A stretch of DNA of 64,000 nucleotides. Source: Mesorhizobium sp. GTDB lineage: Bacteria; Pseudomonadota; Alphaproteobacteria; Rhizobiales; Rhizobiaceae. Position 1 is the stretch's first letter. The number at the start of each line of letters is the position of its first letter. Where the stretch lies: contig NZ_JANJTZ010000067.1 in assembly GCF_024710845.1 (NCBI RefSeq), positions 79,048-143,047 on the forward strand, in the 5' to 3' direction. The notes under the pieces are model-generated. The model ran no database searches. It was given only the letters and a program-made list of their open reading frames with translations, and was not told the origin of the DNA. Positions 42,335 through 51,038 of the stretch are shown here, piece by piece. A program made the translations under genes and the position numbers.

Positions 42335-44014
42335 CTAGAACAGGCCCTCGATGTAGCCCATGTCGTTGAGGAAGATCTTCTCCGACGACGGGTTCTTCGG
42401 CAGGCCGGGCATGGTCATGATCTCGCCACAGATCGCCACGACGAAGCCCGCGCCGGCCGAGAGCCTGACCTCGCGCACCGGCACGACATGGCCCGTCGGC
42501 GCGCCGCGCAGGTTGGGGTCGGTCGAGAACGAATACTGCGTCTTGGCCATACACACCGGCAGGTGGCCGTAGCCCTGGTCCTCCCAGGACTTCAGCTGGT
42601 CGCGCACCGATTTGTCGGCAATCGCCTCCGAGCCGCGATAGATGCGCTTGACGATCGTATCGATCTTGTCGAACAGCTTCATCTCGTCCGGATAGAGCGG
42701 CGAGAACTGCGAGGCGCCGCTTTCGGCGAGCTGGACCACCTTGTGCGCCAGTTCCTCGATGCCGGCCGAGCCGTGCGCCCAGTGCTTGCACAGGATCGCC
42801 TCGGAGCCCTGGCTTGCGACATAGTCCTTCATCGCCTGGATCTCGGCGTCGGTGTCGGTGGTGAAATGGTTCATGGCGACCACGACCGGAACGCCGAACT
42901 GCTTCACGTTCTCGATGTGGCGGCCGAGATTGGCGCAGCCCTTCTTCACCGCCTCGACATTCTCCTTGCCGAGGTCTTCCTTCTTCACGCCGCCGTTCAT
43001 CTTCATCGCCCGCACGGTGGCGACGATGACGGCGGCGGCCGGCTTGAGCCCCGCCTTGCGGCACTTGATGTCGAAGAACTTTTCCGCGCCGAGGTCCGCG
43101 CCGAAACCGGCCTCGGTCACGACGTAGTCGGCGAGCTTCAGCGCGGTGGTGGTCGCCACCACCGAGTTGCAGCCATGTGCGATGTTGGCGAAGGGACCGC
43201 CATGCACAAAGGCCGGGTTGTTCTCCAGCGTCTGCACCAGGTTCGGCTGCATCGCGTCCTTCAAGAGCACCGCCATCGCGCCGTCGGCCTTGAGGTCGCG
43301 GGCATAGACAGGCGTCTTGTCGCGGCGGTAGGCGATGATGATGTCGCCGATGCGCTTCTGCAGGTCCTTGAGGTCGGTGGCCAGGCACAGGATCGCCATG
43401 ACTTCCGAAGCCACCGTGATGTCGAAGCCCGCTTCGCGCGGATAGCCGTTGGCGACGCCGCCGAGCGAACAGATGATCTCGCGCAGCGCCCGGTCGTTCA
43501 TGTCCATGACGCGGCGCCAGGCGACGCGGCGGGTGTCGATGCCGAGCTCGTTGCCCCAGTAGATGTGGTTGTCGATCAGGGCCGACAGAAGGTTGTGCGC
43601 GGTGGTGATGGCGTGGAAATCGCCGGTGAAGTGGAGGTTCATGTCCTCCATGGGCACCACCTGGGCGTAGCCGCCGCCGGCAGCGCCGCCCTTGACGCCG
43701 AAGTTCGGCCCGAGCGAGGCCTCGCGGATGCAGGTGATCGCGCGCTTGCCGATGCGGTTGAGCCCGTCGCCGAGGCCGACGGTCGTCGTCGTCTTGCCCT
43801 CGCCCGCCGGCGTCGGGTTGATCGCGGTGACGAGGATCAGGTGACCGTTCTTGTCGCCCCGTTTGGAGGCGATGAACTCGGCCGAGATCTTCGCCTTGTC
43901 GTGGCCGTAGGGCAGAAGATGCTCCTCGGGGATCCCGAGCTTGGCACCGATCTTCATGATCGGCTGCTTCTTCGCGGCGCGCGCGATCTCGATGTCGCTC
44001 TTGAATTCGGCCAT
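42335..44014 (-). CDS. fhs: Formate-tetrahydrofolate ligase
   Basis: ATP-dependent formation of 10-formyl-THF from formate and THF. 559 residues from [20 protein letters not shown], the family's normal length. The nucleotide-binding [38 protein letters not shown] block (with [11 protein letters not shown]) and [20 protein letters not shown] are intact. It stands alone. I saw no THF riboswitch in the 237-bp upstream region. Confidence 0.96.
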   Translation of the reverse strand: MAEFKSDIEIARAAKKQPIMKIGAKLGIPEEHLLPYGHDKAKISAEFIASKRGDKNGHLILVTAINPTPAGEGKTTTTVGLGDGLNRIGKRAITCIREASLGPNFGVKGGAAGGGYAQVVPMEDMNLHFTGDFHAITTAHNLLSALIDNHIYWGNELGIDTRRVAWRRVMDMNDRALREIICSLGGVANGYPREAGFDITVASEVMAILCLATDLKDLQKRIGDIIIAYRRDKTPVYARDLKADGAMAVLLKDAMQPNLVQTLENNPAFVHGGPFANIAHGCNSVVATTTALKLADYVVTEAGFGADLGAEKFFDIKCRKAGLKPAAAVIVATVRAMKMNGGVKKEDLGKENVEAVKKGCANLGRHIENVKQFGVPVVVAMNHFTTDTDAEIQAMKDYVASQGSEAILCKHWAHGSAGIEELAHKVVQLAESGASQFSPLYPDEMKLFDKIDTIVKRIYRGSEAIADKSVRDQLKSWEDQGYGHLPVCMAKTQYSFSTDPNLRGAPTGHVVPVREVRLSAGAGFVVAICGEIMTMPGLPKNPSSEKIFLNDMGYIEGLF

Positions 44015-44251
44015 GACAGTCTCCCCCGTGGTGGCGGTGTGCAAGTGACGGGCGATCCCGTCGGATGCGGCGCATAGAGCCCGAGCGCGTATTTTCACGC
44101 CGTCCCAAAACAGCCGCCGAATACGCGAAAAGCGACAGGCTGCAAAGCGGGCACCCGCGGCATGTCAGCACCCGGCAGGAGACGGCGGCCGAGCGATTAC
44201 CATTCGCGTCTTTGCGCGTTATCTTTTTTCCAGCACATGCAGGAGGTTCTC

Positions 44252-44605
44252 ATGAGCTATGTCGACGGTTTCGTTCTCGCCATCCCGAAAAACAACATGG
44301 ACGCCTACCGCAAGATGGCCGAACTCGGCTGCCAGGTCTGGATGGATCATGGCGCTCTCGCCTATCTGGAATCCGTCGCCGACGACGTGCCCTACGGCGA
44401 ACTGACCTCGTTTCCCCGCGCCGTGATGGCGAAGGACGACGAGACGGTCGTCTTCGCCTGGATCACCTATCGCGACCGGGCGCACCGCGACGAGGTCAAC
44501 GCCAAGGTCATGGCTGACGAGCGCATGAAGTTCGATCCGGCCACGTCACCCTTCGACATGAAGCGGATGATCTATGGCGGCTTTTCCGCCATAGTCGAGC
44601 GCTAG
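44252..44605 (+). CDS. DUF1428 protein
   Basis: A 117-residue cytosolic protein of the DUF1428 family (dimeric alpha-beta barrel), starting MSYVDGFVLAIPKNNMDAYR. Conserved stretches include DHGALAYLESVADDVPYGE and the C-terminal FDMKRMIYGGF. AGGAGG lies 7 bases before the ATG, settling the start. Function unknown; the fold is shared with antibiotic monooxygenases, but no catalytic residues are identifiable. Confidence 0.92.
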   Translation: MSYVDGFVLAIPKNNMDAYRKMAELGCQVWMDHGALAYLESVADDVPYGELTSFPRAVMAKDDETVVFAWITYRDRAHRDEVNAKVMADERMKFDPATSPFDMKRMIYGGFSAIVER

Positions 44606-44706
44606 ACCCGGGCGCGGCAACGCAGCTACACTCCGCAGACTCAAAGGCTCGCGGAACCCGCGGGCCGAGCGTGCGTTATGTCCGCTCTCGTCGTCATAGG
44701 GGTGCA

Positions 44707-45525
44707 ATGCTCGACCGCCGCCACACGCTTCCGAAGACCCTGGCCGCGGCCCTGCGCAAGCGGGCTCCCCGGTTCGTCAAGGTCGGCGGGGACGATCCCT
44801 GCACGACGATCGCTTCCTACAACGTCCACAAATGTGTCGGAAGCGACGGCCGCTTCGACCCGGGCCGCACGGCTGCGGTGGTGGCCGAACTCGACGCCGA
44901 CATCGTGGCGCTGCAGGAGGCCGACGAGCGGCTGGGCGAGCGCGTTGGCCTGCTCGACCTCGAGGCGCTGGCGAAATCGACCGACCTAGTGCCGCTCCAC
45001 ATGCCCCAGGGATCGCGCAGCCACGGCTGGCACGGCAATCTGCTGCTTGCCCGCGCCGGCGTCGTGCAGGAGGTCAAGACCATCCACCTCCCGGGCCTCG
45101 AGCCGCGCGGCGCGCTGATCGTCGATCTCGAGATCAAGGGCGTGCATCTACGCATCATCGGCGCGCATTTCGGCCTCTTCCGGCATTCCCGCAAGCGCCA
45201 GGCCAACGCGGTCCTGGAGGCCGCGCAGGGCGTGATCCGCCCGACCATCATCCTCGGCGACCTCAACGAATGGCGCGTCAACACGCGTTCGTCGCTCCTG
45301 TCGCTCCTGCCGCATTTCGGCCCGCTCAACGCGGTGCTGCCGAGCTTTCCCTCGCGCTTTCCGCTGCTGGCGCTCGATCGCATCCTCGCCAGGCCGCAGT
45401 CGATGATCTCCTCGATAGAGGTGCACCATTCGCCGCTGGCCCGCGTCGCCTCCGACCACCTGCCGATCAAGGCAAGGCTGAAGCTGGAAGGCCTCGCCGC
45501 GGAGGCTGTTCGCGATGCGGCCTGA
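44707..45525 (+). CDS. Endonuclease/exonuclease/phosphatase-fold hydrolase
   Basis: A 272-residue EEP-superfamily protein. Active-site motifs are present: SYNVHKC (N), LQEAD (E), GDLNEW (DxN) and SDHLPIKA (DH). These residues bind the metal and cleave a phosphodiester. A downstream phospholipase D-like gene starts 48 bp later, and EEP-PLD pairs recur in rhizobia, suggesting joint action on phospholipids or nucleic acid. No signal peptide is seen. Confidence 0.88.
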   Translation: MLDRRHTLPKTLAAALRKRAPRFVKVGGDDPCTTIASYNVHKCVGSDGRFDPGRTAAVVAELDADIVALQEADERLGERVGLLDLEALAKSTDLVPLHMPQGSRSHGWHGNLLLARAGVVQEVKTIHLPGLEPRGALIVDLEIKGVHLRIIGAHFGLFRHSRKRQANAVLEAAQGVIRPTIILGDLNEWRVNTRSSLLSLLPHFGPLNAVLPSFPSRFPLLALDRILARPQSMISSIEVHHSPLARVASDHLPIKARLKLEGLAAEAVRDAA

Positions 45526-45572
45526 GGCGTATCATCCATGCCGGCTCTGCGGGGGCTCCTAAGGACGCCGCG

Positions 45573-46958
45573 ATGGACACCGCCATCACAAGGGCGAATG
45601 ACGACCAGATTGCCGCCGGCAAGAGCGGCCTTCTGCTGGTCGCGGACAACCGCGCCGCGCTGGCGGTCAGGGTTCTGGCTGCGCGCAGCGCCACCACGAC
45701 GCTCGATCTCATGTACTACATCCTGCGCAACGACCGCTCGGGCGGTCTGCTGCTCAAAGAAATCGTCGCCGCCGCCGACCGCGGCGTGAAGGTCCGCCTG
45801 CTGATCGACGACATCAATCCGCAGTCGAGCGACGAAACGTACCTGGCGCTGAACAGCCACGACAATATCCAGCTGCGCCTGTTCAACCCGGCCGGCATGC
45901 GCAACGGCTCGATCTTCCGCTGGCTCGAACTGGTGTCACGCGCCTTCGCCATGACGCGGCGCATGCACGCCAAGGCCTTCATCGCCGACCGCCGCATCGC
46001 GATCGTCGGCGGCCGCAACATCGGCGACGAGTATTTCGACCAGGCGCAGACCAATTTCCGCGATCTCGACCTGCTGATGCTGGGCCGCGCGGTGGACGAC
46101 ACGGTGGCGATCTTCGAGCGCTACTGGCACTGCGACGAGGCGCGCCCGCTGCAGCTCCTGCATCCCAAGTTCAGGCGCCGGTCGGTGCACGTTCTGCGCG
46201 AGGCCGAGCGCGACGCGGGCGAGGTCATGGGCCCCTTCGAGACGATCGACGAGTTCGTCGCCGCGAATGGCGGGCTGCACTGGGCGGACGGGACGCGCGT
46301 CCTGGCCGATCCGCCCGAGAAGGTGCGCGGGCGCGGCTTCCGCTCCTGGCTGATGCGCGAACTGATGCCGCTGATCCAGTCGGCGGAGCGAAGGCTCGAG
46401 ATCGTCTCGCCCTATTTCATTCCCGGCCGCAAGGGATCGGCGATTCTGGCCGATCTGGAGCAGAGAGGGGTGAGCGTCAGCGTCCTCACCAACTCGCTCG
46501 CCGCCACCGATGTCGCCGCCGTGCACGGCGCTTACGCCAACTACCGCAAGCGGCTGTTGCGCGCGGGCGTGGCGCTCTACGAGTTCCACCCGTCATCGCG
46601 GCCGAAGCGGATCTCGATCTTCGGCTCCAAGGGCGCCAGCCTGCACACCAAGGCGTTCACCGTCGACGAGAGGCTGGGCTTCATCGGCTCGCTGAATTTC
46701 GACCCCCGTTCGGTGTCGCTCAATGCCGAGATGGGCGTAGTCTTCGAGGATCCTGACCTGGTCGCGGCGCTTCTCGCCCATTTCGAGGCGGAGCGCGACC
46801 CCGACGTCAGCTACCGGCTGACGCTGGAGGGCAACCGGCTGCGCTGGAACAGGTCAAAGGGCGAGAAGAAGCAGCGCTACGGCGAGCCGAAGGCCAGCGT
46901 CGGCCGCAGGCTGCTCGCCTTCATCGTGCGCTGGCTGCCGATCGAATCGCAGTTGTAA
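45573..46958 (+). CDS. Phospholipase D-like / cardiolipin synthase-like protein
   Basis: A 461-residue protein with two intact HKD motifs: MHAKAFIADRRIAIVGGRNIG and LHTKAFTVDERLGFIGSLNF. These are the halves of one phosphatidyltransferase site, similar to ClsC-type cardiolipin synthases. ATG 45573 (MDTAITRANDD) is preceded by AAGGA. There is no clear N-terminal membrane helix, unlike ClsA. Likely role in phospholipid remodelling. Confidence 0.88.
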   Translation: MDTAITRANDDQIAAGKSGLLLVADNRAALAVRVLAARSATTTLDLMYYILRNDRSGGLLLKEIVAAADRGVKVRLLIDDINPQSSDETYLALNSHDNIQLRLFNPAGMRNGSIFRWLELVSRAFAMTRRMHAKAFIADRRIAIVGGRNIGDEYFDQAQTNFRDLDLLMLGRAVDDTVAIFERYWHCDEARPLQLLHPKFRRRSVHVLREAERDAGEVMGPFETIDEFVAANGGLHWADGTRVLADPPEKVRGRGFRSWLMRELMPLIQSAERRLEIVSPYFIPGRKGSAILADLEQRGVSVSVLTNSLAATDVAAVHGAYANYRKRLLRAGVALYEFHPSSRPKRISIFGSKGASLHTKAFTVDERLGFIGSLNFDPRSVSLNAEMGVVFEDPDLVAALLAHFEAERDPDVSYRLTLEGNRLRWNRSKGEKKQRYGEPKASVGRRLLAFIVRWLPIESQL

Positions 46959-46966
46959 CGGGACGC

Positions 46967-47590
46967 TCAGGTTTGGGCGAGCAGCGCCCCGACAAGGCGG
47001 TAGACCGCCTGCTTGGCCTGTTCGGGAGTCCTGTGCTGGTCGACGCGCAGCCTACGCCAGACGTCGAAGCTGATCGCCGCGGCGAGCGCCTGGAACAGGG
47101 CGTCGTCGGCACGGACCTCTTCCGGAACCACGGTTTGCAGACGGGCGATGTCGCTTTCGACCGCGCAGCGGTGCTTCTCCTGGAGGAAATCGGATTGCAG
47201 CAGGCGGGCGTTGGCCTGCACCTTGAAGGGCATGATGAATTCGAACGCCTTGGCGCGGCGCTCGATCATCTCGAGGATCTGCTCGCGCCAGTCGCTCGAC
47301 GTGAACGGCGCCAGGATGAGCGGCTGGATCTCGGCGTCGATCTTTTCGGCGACCTCCTGGTAGAGGCTGTCCATGTCGTCGAAATGGCGGAAGACGGTGC
47401 GCAGGCCGACATTCGCCTCTTCCGAGACGCGTTCGGCGCTGGGCAGGATCTCGCTCTTGCGGATCAGGTTGATGAGCGCGTCGACGATGCATTTGCGGCT
47501 GCGCTCCGAGCGCAGGCGCCGCCCGTCCGGGGCACAATCGGCTTCGAGCACACGCTCGAGCATCGCGGATGTGGACTGGGCCATGATCAT
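46967..47590 (-). CDS. TetR-family transcriptional regulator
   Basis: A 207-residue one-component regulator. The helix-turn-helix is near residues 30-75 (KCIVDALINLIRKSEILPSA then ERVSEEANVGLRTVFRHFDD), followed by a helical ligand-binding domain. Translation may begin at Met-1 or Met-3. No adjacent divergent efflux or enzyme gene is present to suggest a target. Confidence 0.9.
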   Translation of the reverse strand: MIMAQSTSAMLERVLEADCAPDGRRLRSERSRKCIVDALINLIRKSEILPSAERVSEEANVGLRTVFRHFDDMDSLYQEVAEKIDAEIQPLILAPFTSSDWREQILEMIERRAKAFEFIMPFKVQANARLLQSDFLQEKHRCAVESDIARLQTVVPEEVRADDALFQALAAAISFDVWRRLRVDQHRTPEQAKQAVYRLVGALLAQT

Positions 47591-47671
47591 CTCCTTTGCG
47601 TAGTGGGCAAAGCTGACGCGAACTCCTCGTTTATCGTTCTTGCATGACGCGGCCCGCGCAACAAGCGCGGG

Positions 47672-47700
47672 GGGACGGCCGGTATCATGCCGGCCGTCCC
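47672..47700. terminator. Strong hairpin between the TetR gene and the small secreted-protein genes
   Basis: A perfect 11-bp stem (GGGACGGCCGG with CCGGCCGTCCC) around a 7-base loop, 12 bases after the stop of the minus-strand gene at 47713. It lacks a clear U-run, so it may be a Rho-assisted terminator or a 3'-end stabilising structure for that mRNA. Confidence 0.6.
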
Positions 47701-47712
47701 TCGCGACCCGGC

Positions 47713-47931
47713 TTACTTGCCGGAGTAGTTCTCGTTCTGGTTGATGTCGAAGCCGTCGACGCCGGTGACGGTGGCGCTGGCCTGGCCCGAGACGACGTGC
47801 GTGGCGCCCGCCTGCGAGCCGTCAACGGTCGTCGCATAGGGGTTCTCGCCGTAGAAGGCGGGGACTTCCTGGGCGACGGCTGCACCAGCCAGGCCGAGGA
47901 GGGCGACGGAAGCGAGGAGGAACTTGTTCAT
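47713..47931 (-). CDS. Small secreted protein, copy 2 of a tandem pair
   Basis: A 72-residue protein with a signal peptide (MNKFLLASVALLGLAGAAVAQ, probably cut after AVA). The mature 51 residues contain PAFYGENPYATTVDGSQAG and DGFDINQNENYSGK. It is about 79% identical by hand alignment to the gene 90 bp upstream, so the pair arose by tandem duplication. It resembles the short periplasmic proteins labelled DUF680 in Mesorhizobium. Function unknown. Confidence 0.8.
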   Translation of the reverse strand: MNKFLLASVALLGLAGAAVAQEVPAFYGENPYATTVDGSQAGATHVVSGQASATVTGVDGFDINQNENYSGK

Positions 47932-48021
47932 GATATTCACCTTTCGATTGTGTTGCGGCAGGTCCTTGTCAGGACCGGGGGGCGGCGGATCGACCGCCGG
48001 AGCCCGGTTCGTCAGACAGGC

Positions 48022-48240
48022 TTACTTGCCCGAGTAGTTCTGGTTGCGGTTGATGTCGAAGCCGTCGGTGGCCGGCACCGTGGCGTTGGCCTGGCCCGAG
48101 ACGATGTGCGAGGTGCGGGCCTGCGAGCCGTCGACGGTCGTCGCATAGGGATCCTGGCCGTAGAAGGCGGGGGCTTCCTGGGCGACGGCAACACCTGCCA
48201 GACCGAGGACAGCGACGGAAGCGAGGAGGAACTTGTTCAT
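48022..48240 (-). CDS. Small secreted protein, copy 1 of a tandem pair
   Basis: A 72-residue paralogue of the next gene with the same signal peptide (MNKFLLASVAVLGLAGVAVAQ) and identical ending NYSGK. All 15 differences are substitutions, with no length change, so both copies seem to be under selection for the mature peptide. Its 255-bp upstream region holds an inverted repeat at 48328-48349. GGCGG/CCGCC arms between the two genes could form a hairpin. Confidence 0.8.
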   Translation of the reverse strand: MNKFLLASVAVLGLAGVAVAQEAPAFYGQDPYATTVDGSQARTSHIVSGQANATVPATDGFDINRNQNYSGK

Positions 48241-48327
48241 GATGTTTAACCTTTTCAATGTCTTGCGGCCCGGCGGGGTGGGTTGGGAAGTCGTTTCCGC
48301 CGGCCTGACGCTGAAATAGGCACGCCT

Positions 48328-48349
48328 AATGCCAATAACAAGTGGCATT
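48328..48349. promoter_or_regulatory. Inverted repeat AATGCCA-N8-TGGCATT
   Basis: Perfect seven-base arms around an AT-rich 8-base spacer, 88 bp upstream of the first tandem secreted-protein gene and 147 bp upstream of the divergent acyltransferase gene. It looks like a dimeric regulator operator. No cognate regulator can be assigned. Confidence 0.5.
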
Positions 48350-48495
48350 CTTAATGTCATTTTATCACGACATCGTGAGCCGGCTTGTGATGACGCCCCG
48401 CCATCGAATCCCGCGAGGGATCGGGAGAGCCGCGTTCATCCCTTGAGCAGGCAGCCATCGGTGTGCGATGACGTTGCCGGGCGGAGGACGCGATC

Positions 48496-49608
48496 GTGCC
48501 GCGGAGGCTGGACAATCTGACGGCCCTGCGGTTCTTCGCAGCCCTGTCCGTCTTTCTGCATCATCTTGGCGCCTTCGGGCTCAACCTGTCCGAGAGCGTC
48601 TGGAACGTGAACCTCGGCTTCACGGTCAGCTTCTTCTTCGTGCTGAGCGGCTTCGTCCTGAGCTATTCCTACCACGGCCGCATCGGCACGCCGGGCGACG
48701 CCGGCCGTTTCATGATCGTGCGCTTCCTGCGGCTCTGGCCGCTGCACATGGTCTGCGGCGCGCTGGCGCTGCTGCTCATCGGCATCTCGCCGGACGCCAC
48801 GGTCGCACAGGTCATGCTCTTCGTGACGCTGCTGCATGCCTGGGTGCCGTCCTACGACACCGCCTTCTTCCTCAACCCGGTCTCCTGGTCGATTTCGGTC
48901 GAATTCTTCTTCTACGTCACGTTCGCCTTTTTGCTCGCACAGGGCGCGCGGTTGCGCCTAGGGGTGATGGCCGCCTGGGTTCTGGTGGTCGTTGCCCTGG
49001 TCCTGTTCGTCTCCTGGGCGCCCGCCGCCCTCCCTTTCAGCCGGGAGATCGGCGCCAACGGCCTGCCGGTGGGCGTGGCCTCGCGCTCCTTCTTCCACCT
49101 GTTTCCGCCGGTTCGCATTGTCGAGTTCTTCGCCGGCATGGCGACGTATTCCCTCTATGCCCGCGTGCGCATTCCCGAGCGCTTCGTCGCCGCCGCGCAG
49201 CTTGCCTGCATCGTCCTGGTCCTGCTCTACCTGCCGCAACACATGCAGATCAGGGATTTCCTGCGCGACCACGGCCCGTCGGTCCTTGCCCAGAACTACC
49301 CGCGCAACGGCCCGTTCCCGCTCTTTGCACTGCTGGTCTTTGTCTTCGCGCACCAGCACGGCCTCATCTCGAAGGTGCTGTCGACGCCCACGCTGGTCCT
49401 TCTCGGCAATGTCAGCTTCGCCTTCTACATGATCCACCAGATCGTGATCACGGTCCTGGCGCGGCAGGAAGCCCCGGCGGCCTGGGGCGCGACCGCCGCG
49501 GCGGCCCTCGCCTTCGTCCTCAGCGTCGCCGCCGCCTGGGTGCTCTACCGCACGGTGGAACTGCCGGCGCTGGCCTGGGCGAAACGCACCTTTGCACCGG
49601 CGCAATGA
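48496..49608 (+). CDS. Acyltransferase 3 family membrane protein
   Basis: A 370-residue, ten-helix acyltransferase (OafA/NodX superfamily) that O-acylates surface glycans. N-terminal NLTALRFFAALSVFLHHLG holds the conserved R and HH residues. FFFVLSGFVLSYSY and VSWSISVEFFFYV are further family blocks. Translation starts at GTG 48496, preceded by GGAGGACG. No glycan-synthesis genes are adjacent. Confidence 0.92.
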   Translation: MPRRLDNLTALRFFAALSVFLHHLGAFGLNLSESVWNVNLGFTVSFFFVLSGFVLSYSYHGRIGTPGDAGRFMIVRFLRLWPLHMVCGALALLLIGISPDATVAQVMLFVTLLHAWVPSYDTAFFLNPVSWSISVEFFFYVTFAFLLAQGARLRLGVMAAWVLVVVALVLFVSWAPAALPFSREIGANGLPVGVASRSFFHLFPPVRIVEFFAGMATYSLYARVRIPERFVAAAQLACIVLVLLYLPQHMQIRDFLRDHGPSVLAQNYPRNGPFPLFALLVFVFAHQHGLISKVLSTPTLVLLGNVSFAFYMIHQIVITVLARQEAPAAWGATAAAALAFVLSVAAAWVLYRTVELPALAWAKRTFAPAQ

Positions 49609-49819
49609 CACGGAACCGCACGCCGCCCGCCGGAAACGCAGCCCTGCACATACCTCCCGCCTTGAGGCCCGCTCCGGCCCATGCTGCGAACCGCGCTCAG
49701 GTATCCGGGATGTTGCAGGAACGGGGCGGACAGGCTGTTTCGCAGGCATTTCGCGGTTACGCGCGGCGGCGATATCCGCGCCGAACGACACCCCCCGTTT
49801 CCCGACGAAGGAGGACCGC

Positions 49820-50113
49820 ATGATCACGACCGGCGCGCTGCGCGCCTTCACCCTTGCCGCCTGCGCGGCGGGGCTTTTGTTCTGGGCCTACACGTTCTGG
49901 TACATCGCCCAATTGCCGGTGGGCGACGGCACGGGCTTTCAGTGGATGGGCGAAATGCCGCTGACCGGCGTCACCCTGGTCTGCATCGTGCCGGCCCTGC
50001 TGATGTCGATCTCCAACCGCGCCCTGCCCGTCGCCGCCCCCCTCGCCGGTGCCGGCCTCGTGGCATATGCGCTGCTGTGGATGCAGCTGCTGCGTGAGTT
50101 CCAGCCGGGGTGA
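49820..50113 (+). CDS. Small three-helix membrane protein
   Basis: A 97-residue hydrophobic protein (MITTGALRAFTLAACAAGLL...) with three predicted helices and little outside the membrane. GAAGGAGGACC just before ATG 49820 is a strong ribosome binding site. No family recognised. The 211 bp between the acyltransferase gene and this one contain no gene I can support. Confidence 0.6.
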   Translation: MITTGALRAFTLAACAAGLLFWAYTFWYIAQLPVGDGTGFQWMGEMPLTGVTLVCIVPALLMSISNRALPVAAPLAGAGLVAYALLWMQLLREFQPG

Positions 50114-50129
50114 CGGCGCGAAAGCGCCG
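50114..50129. terminator. GAAA-loop hairpin between convergent genes
   Basis: CGGCGC-GAAA-GCGCCG immediately after the stop of the small membrane-protein gene and 42 bp from the convergent VOC gene's stop. Very stable GNRA-type tetraloop; no strong T-run on either side, so terminator activity is inferred from position. Confidence 0.5.
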
Positions 50130-50170
50130 CCTCCCTTGCCGCGACGGCAGGCACGCCCCGGCCGCGCCTC

Positions 50171-50650
50171 TCAGCCGCGCCGCGCCGCGTCGATCTTCGC
50201 GACGTCGATCTTGCCCATCTCCATCATCGCCTCGAAGGCGCGCTTCGCCTCCTCGCCGCCGGCGGCCATCGCCTCGGTGAGCGTCCGCGGCGTGATCTGC
50301 CACGAGACGCCCCACCTGTCCTTGCACCAGCCGCAGGCGCTCTCCTGCCCGCCATTGCCGACGATCGCGTTCCAGTAGCGGTCTGTCTCCTCCTGGTCGT
50401 CGGTGGCGATCTGGAACGAGAAGGCCTCGCTCTGCTTGAACGTCGGCCCGCCGTTGAGGCCCATGCAGGGAATGCCGGCGACGGTGAAATCCACCGTCAG
50501 CACGTCGCCCTTCTTGCCCGACGGATAGTCCGCCGGCGCGCGATGAACCGCGTCGACCCGGCTGTCGGGAAACACCGAGGCGTAGAACCGGGCGGCGGCC
50601 TCGGCTTCGCTGTCGTACCAGATGCAGATCGTGTTCTTGGGAATGGGCAT
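50171..50650 (-). CDS. VOC-family protein (PhnB/3-demethylubiquinone methyltransferase-like domain)
   Basis: A 159-residue vicinal-oxygen-chelate protein with the PF06983 layout: ICIWYDSEAEAAARFYASVF, LTVDFTVAGIPCMGLNGGP, ACGWCKDRWGVSWQITP. The WCKDRWGVSWQI block is diagnostic. ATG 50650 follows GGAGCC. These proteins are widespread, mostly of unknown substrate. It is the last gene before the accessory region. Confidence 0.9.
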   Translation of the reverse strand: MPIPKNTICIWYDSEAEAAARFYASVFPDSRVDAVHRAPADYPSGKKGDVLTVDFTVAGIPCMGLNGGPTFKQSEAFSFQIATDDQEETDRYWNAIVGNGGQESACGWCKDRWGVSWQITPRTLTEAMAAGGEEAKRAFEAMMEMGKIDVAKIDAARRG

Positions 50651-50887
50651 GGGGGGCTCCTCTCGATCGACCGACTCGGCCATCTCCTCCGCGCGCTCCG
50701 GCGCCGTCCGGCCGGCGGCGACGCGGCCGATGAAGGGCCGAAAGGTAACCTCCAGGCGTCGAGGGGCAAGACGCCGACGGCACTCTGCTGACGTCTCCGG
50801 ACAGGGGGTGAGCATTGGCTTTGCAGGGACAAGGCGGTCACTGCAGCGGCATCACAGAACGGCGGAGTGCCCCTCGCTTTCGTCATC

Positions 50888-51038
50888 CTCGGGCTTGACC
50901 CGAGGATCCATGCGTGGACTTGATTAAGTGTAAGGCGGTACCGAGGCTTACGTCCCTTGAACTATGATGGTCAGTGCCCGTTTCTACCGCCGGTACTGTC
51001 CGCCAGGTAACGGCATGGATCCTCGGGTCAAGCCCGAG
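50888..51038. repeat. Pair of 26-bp inverted repeats
   Basis: Positions 50888-50913 and 51013-51038 are perfect reverse complements over 26 bases, separated by 99 bp. Each copy is itself palindromic in its outer part (CTCGGG-CTTGA-CCCGAG) and then reads GGATCCATGC. The sequence looks like a dispersed intergenic repeat common in Hyphomicrobiales, recalled rather than searched. The right copy also encodes the last three residues and stop codon of the recombinase pseudogene, so this marks the boundary between core and acquired DNA. Apart from the repeats, 50651-51027 contains no gene. Confidence 0.75.

Noticed and set aside
44015..44251. THF riboswitch upstream of fhs
   Set aside because: No recognisable conserved core or pairing pattern; only ordinary intergenic sequence.
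50888..51038. CRISPR repeat
   Set aside because: Only two copies in inverted orientation and no regular spacers.
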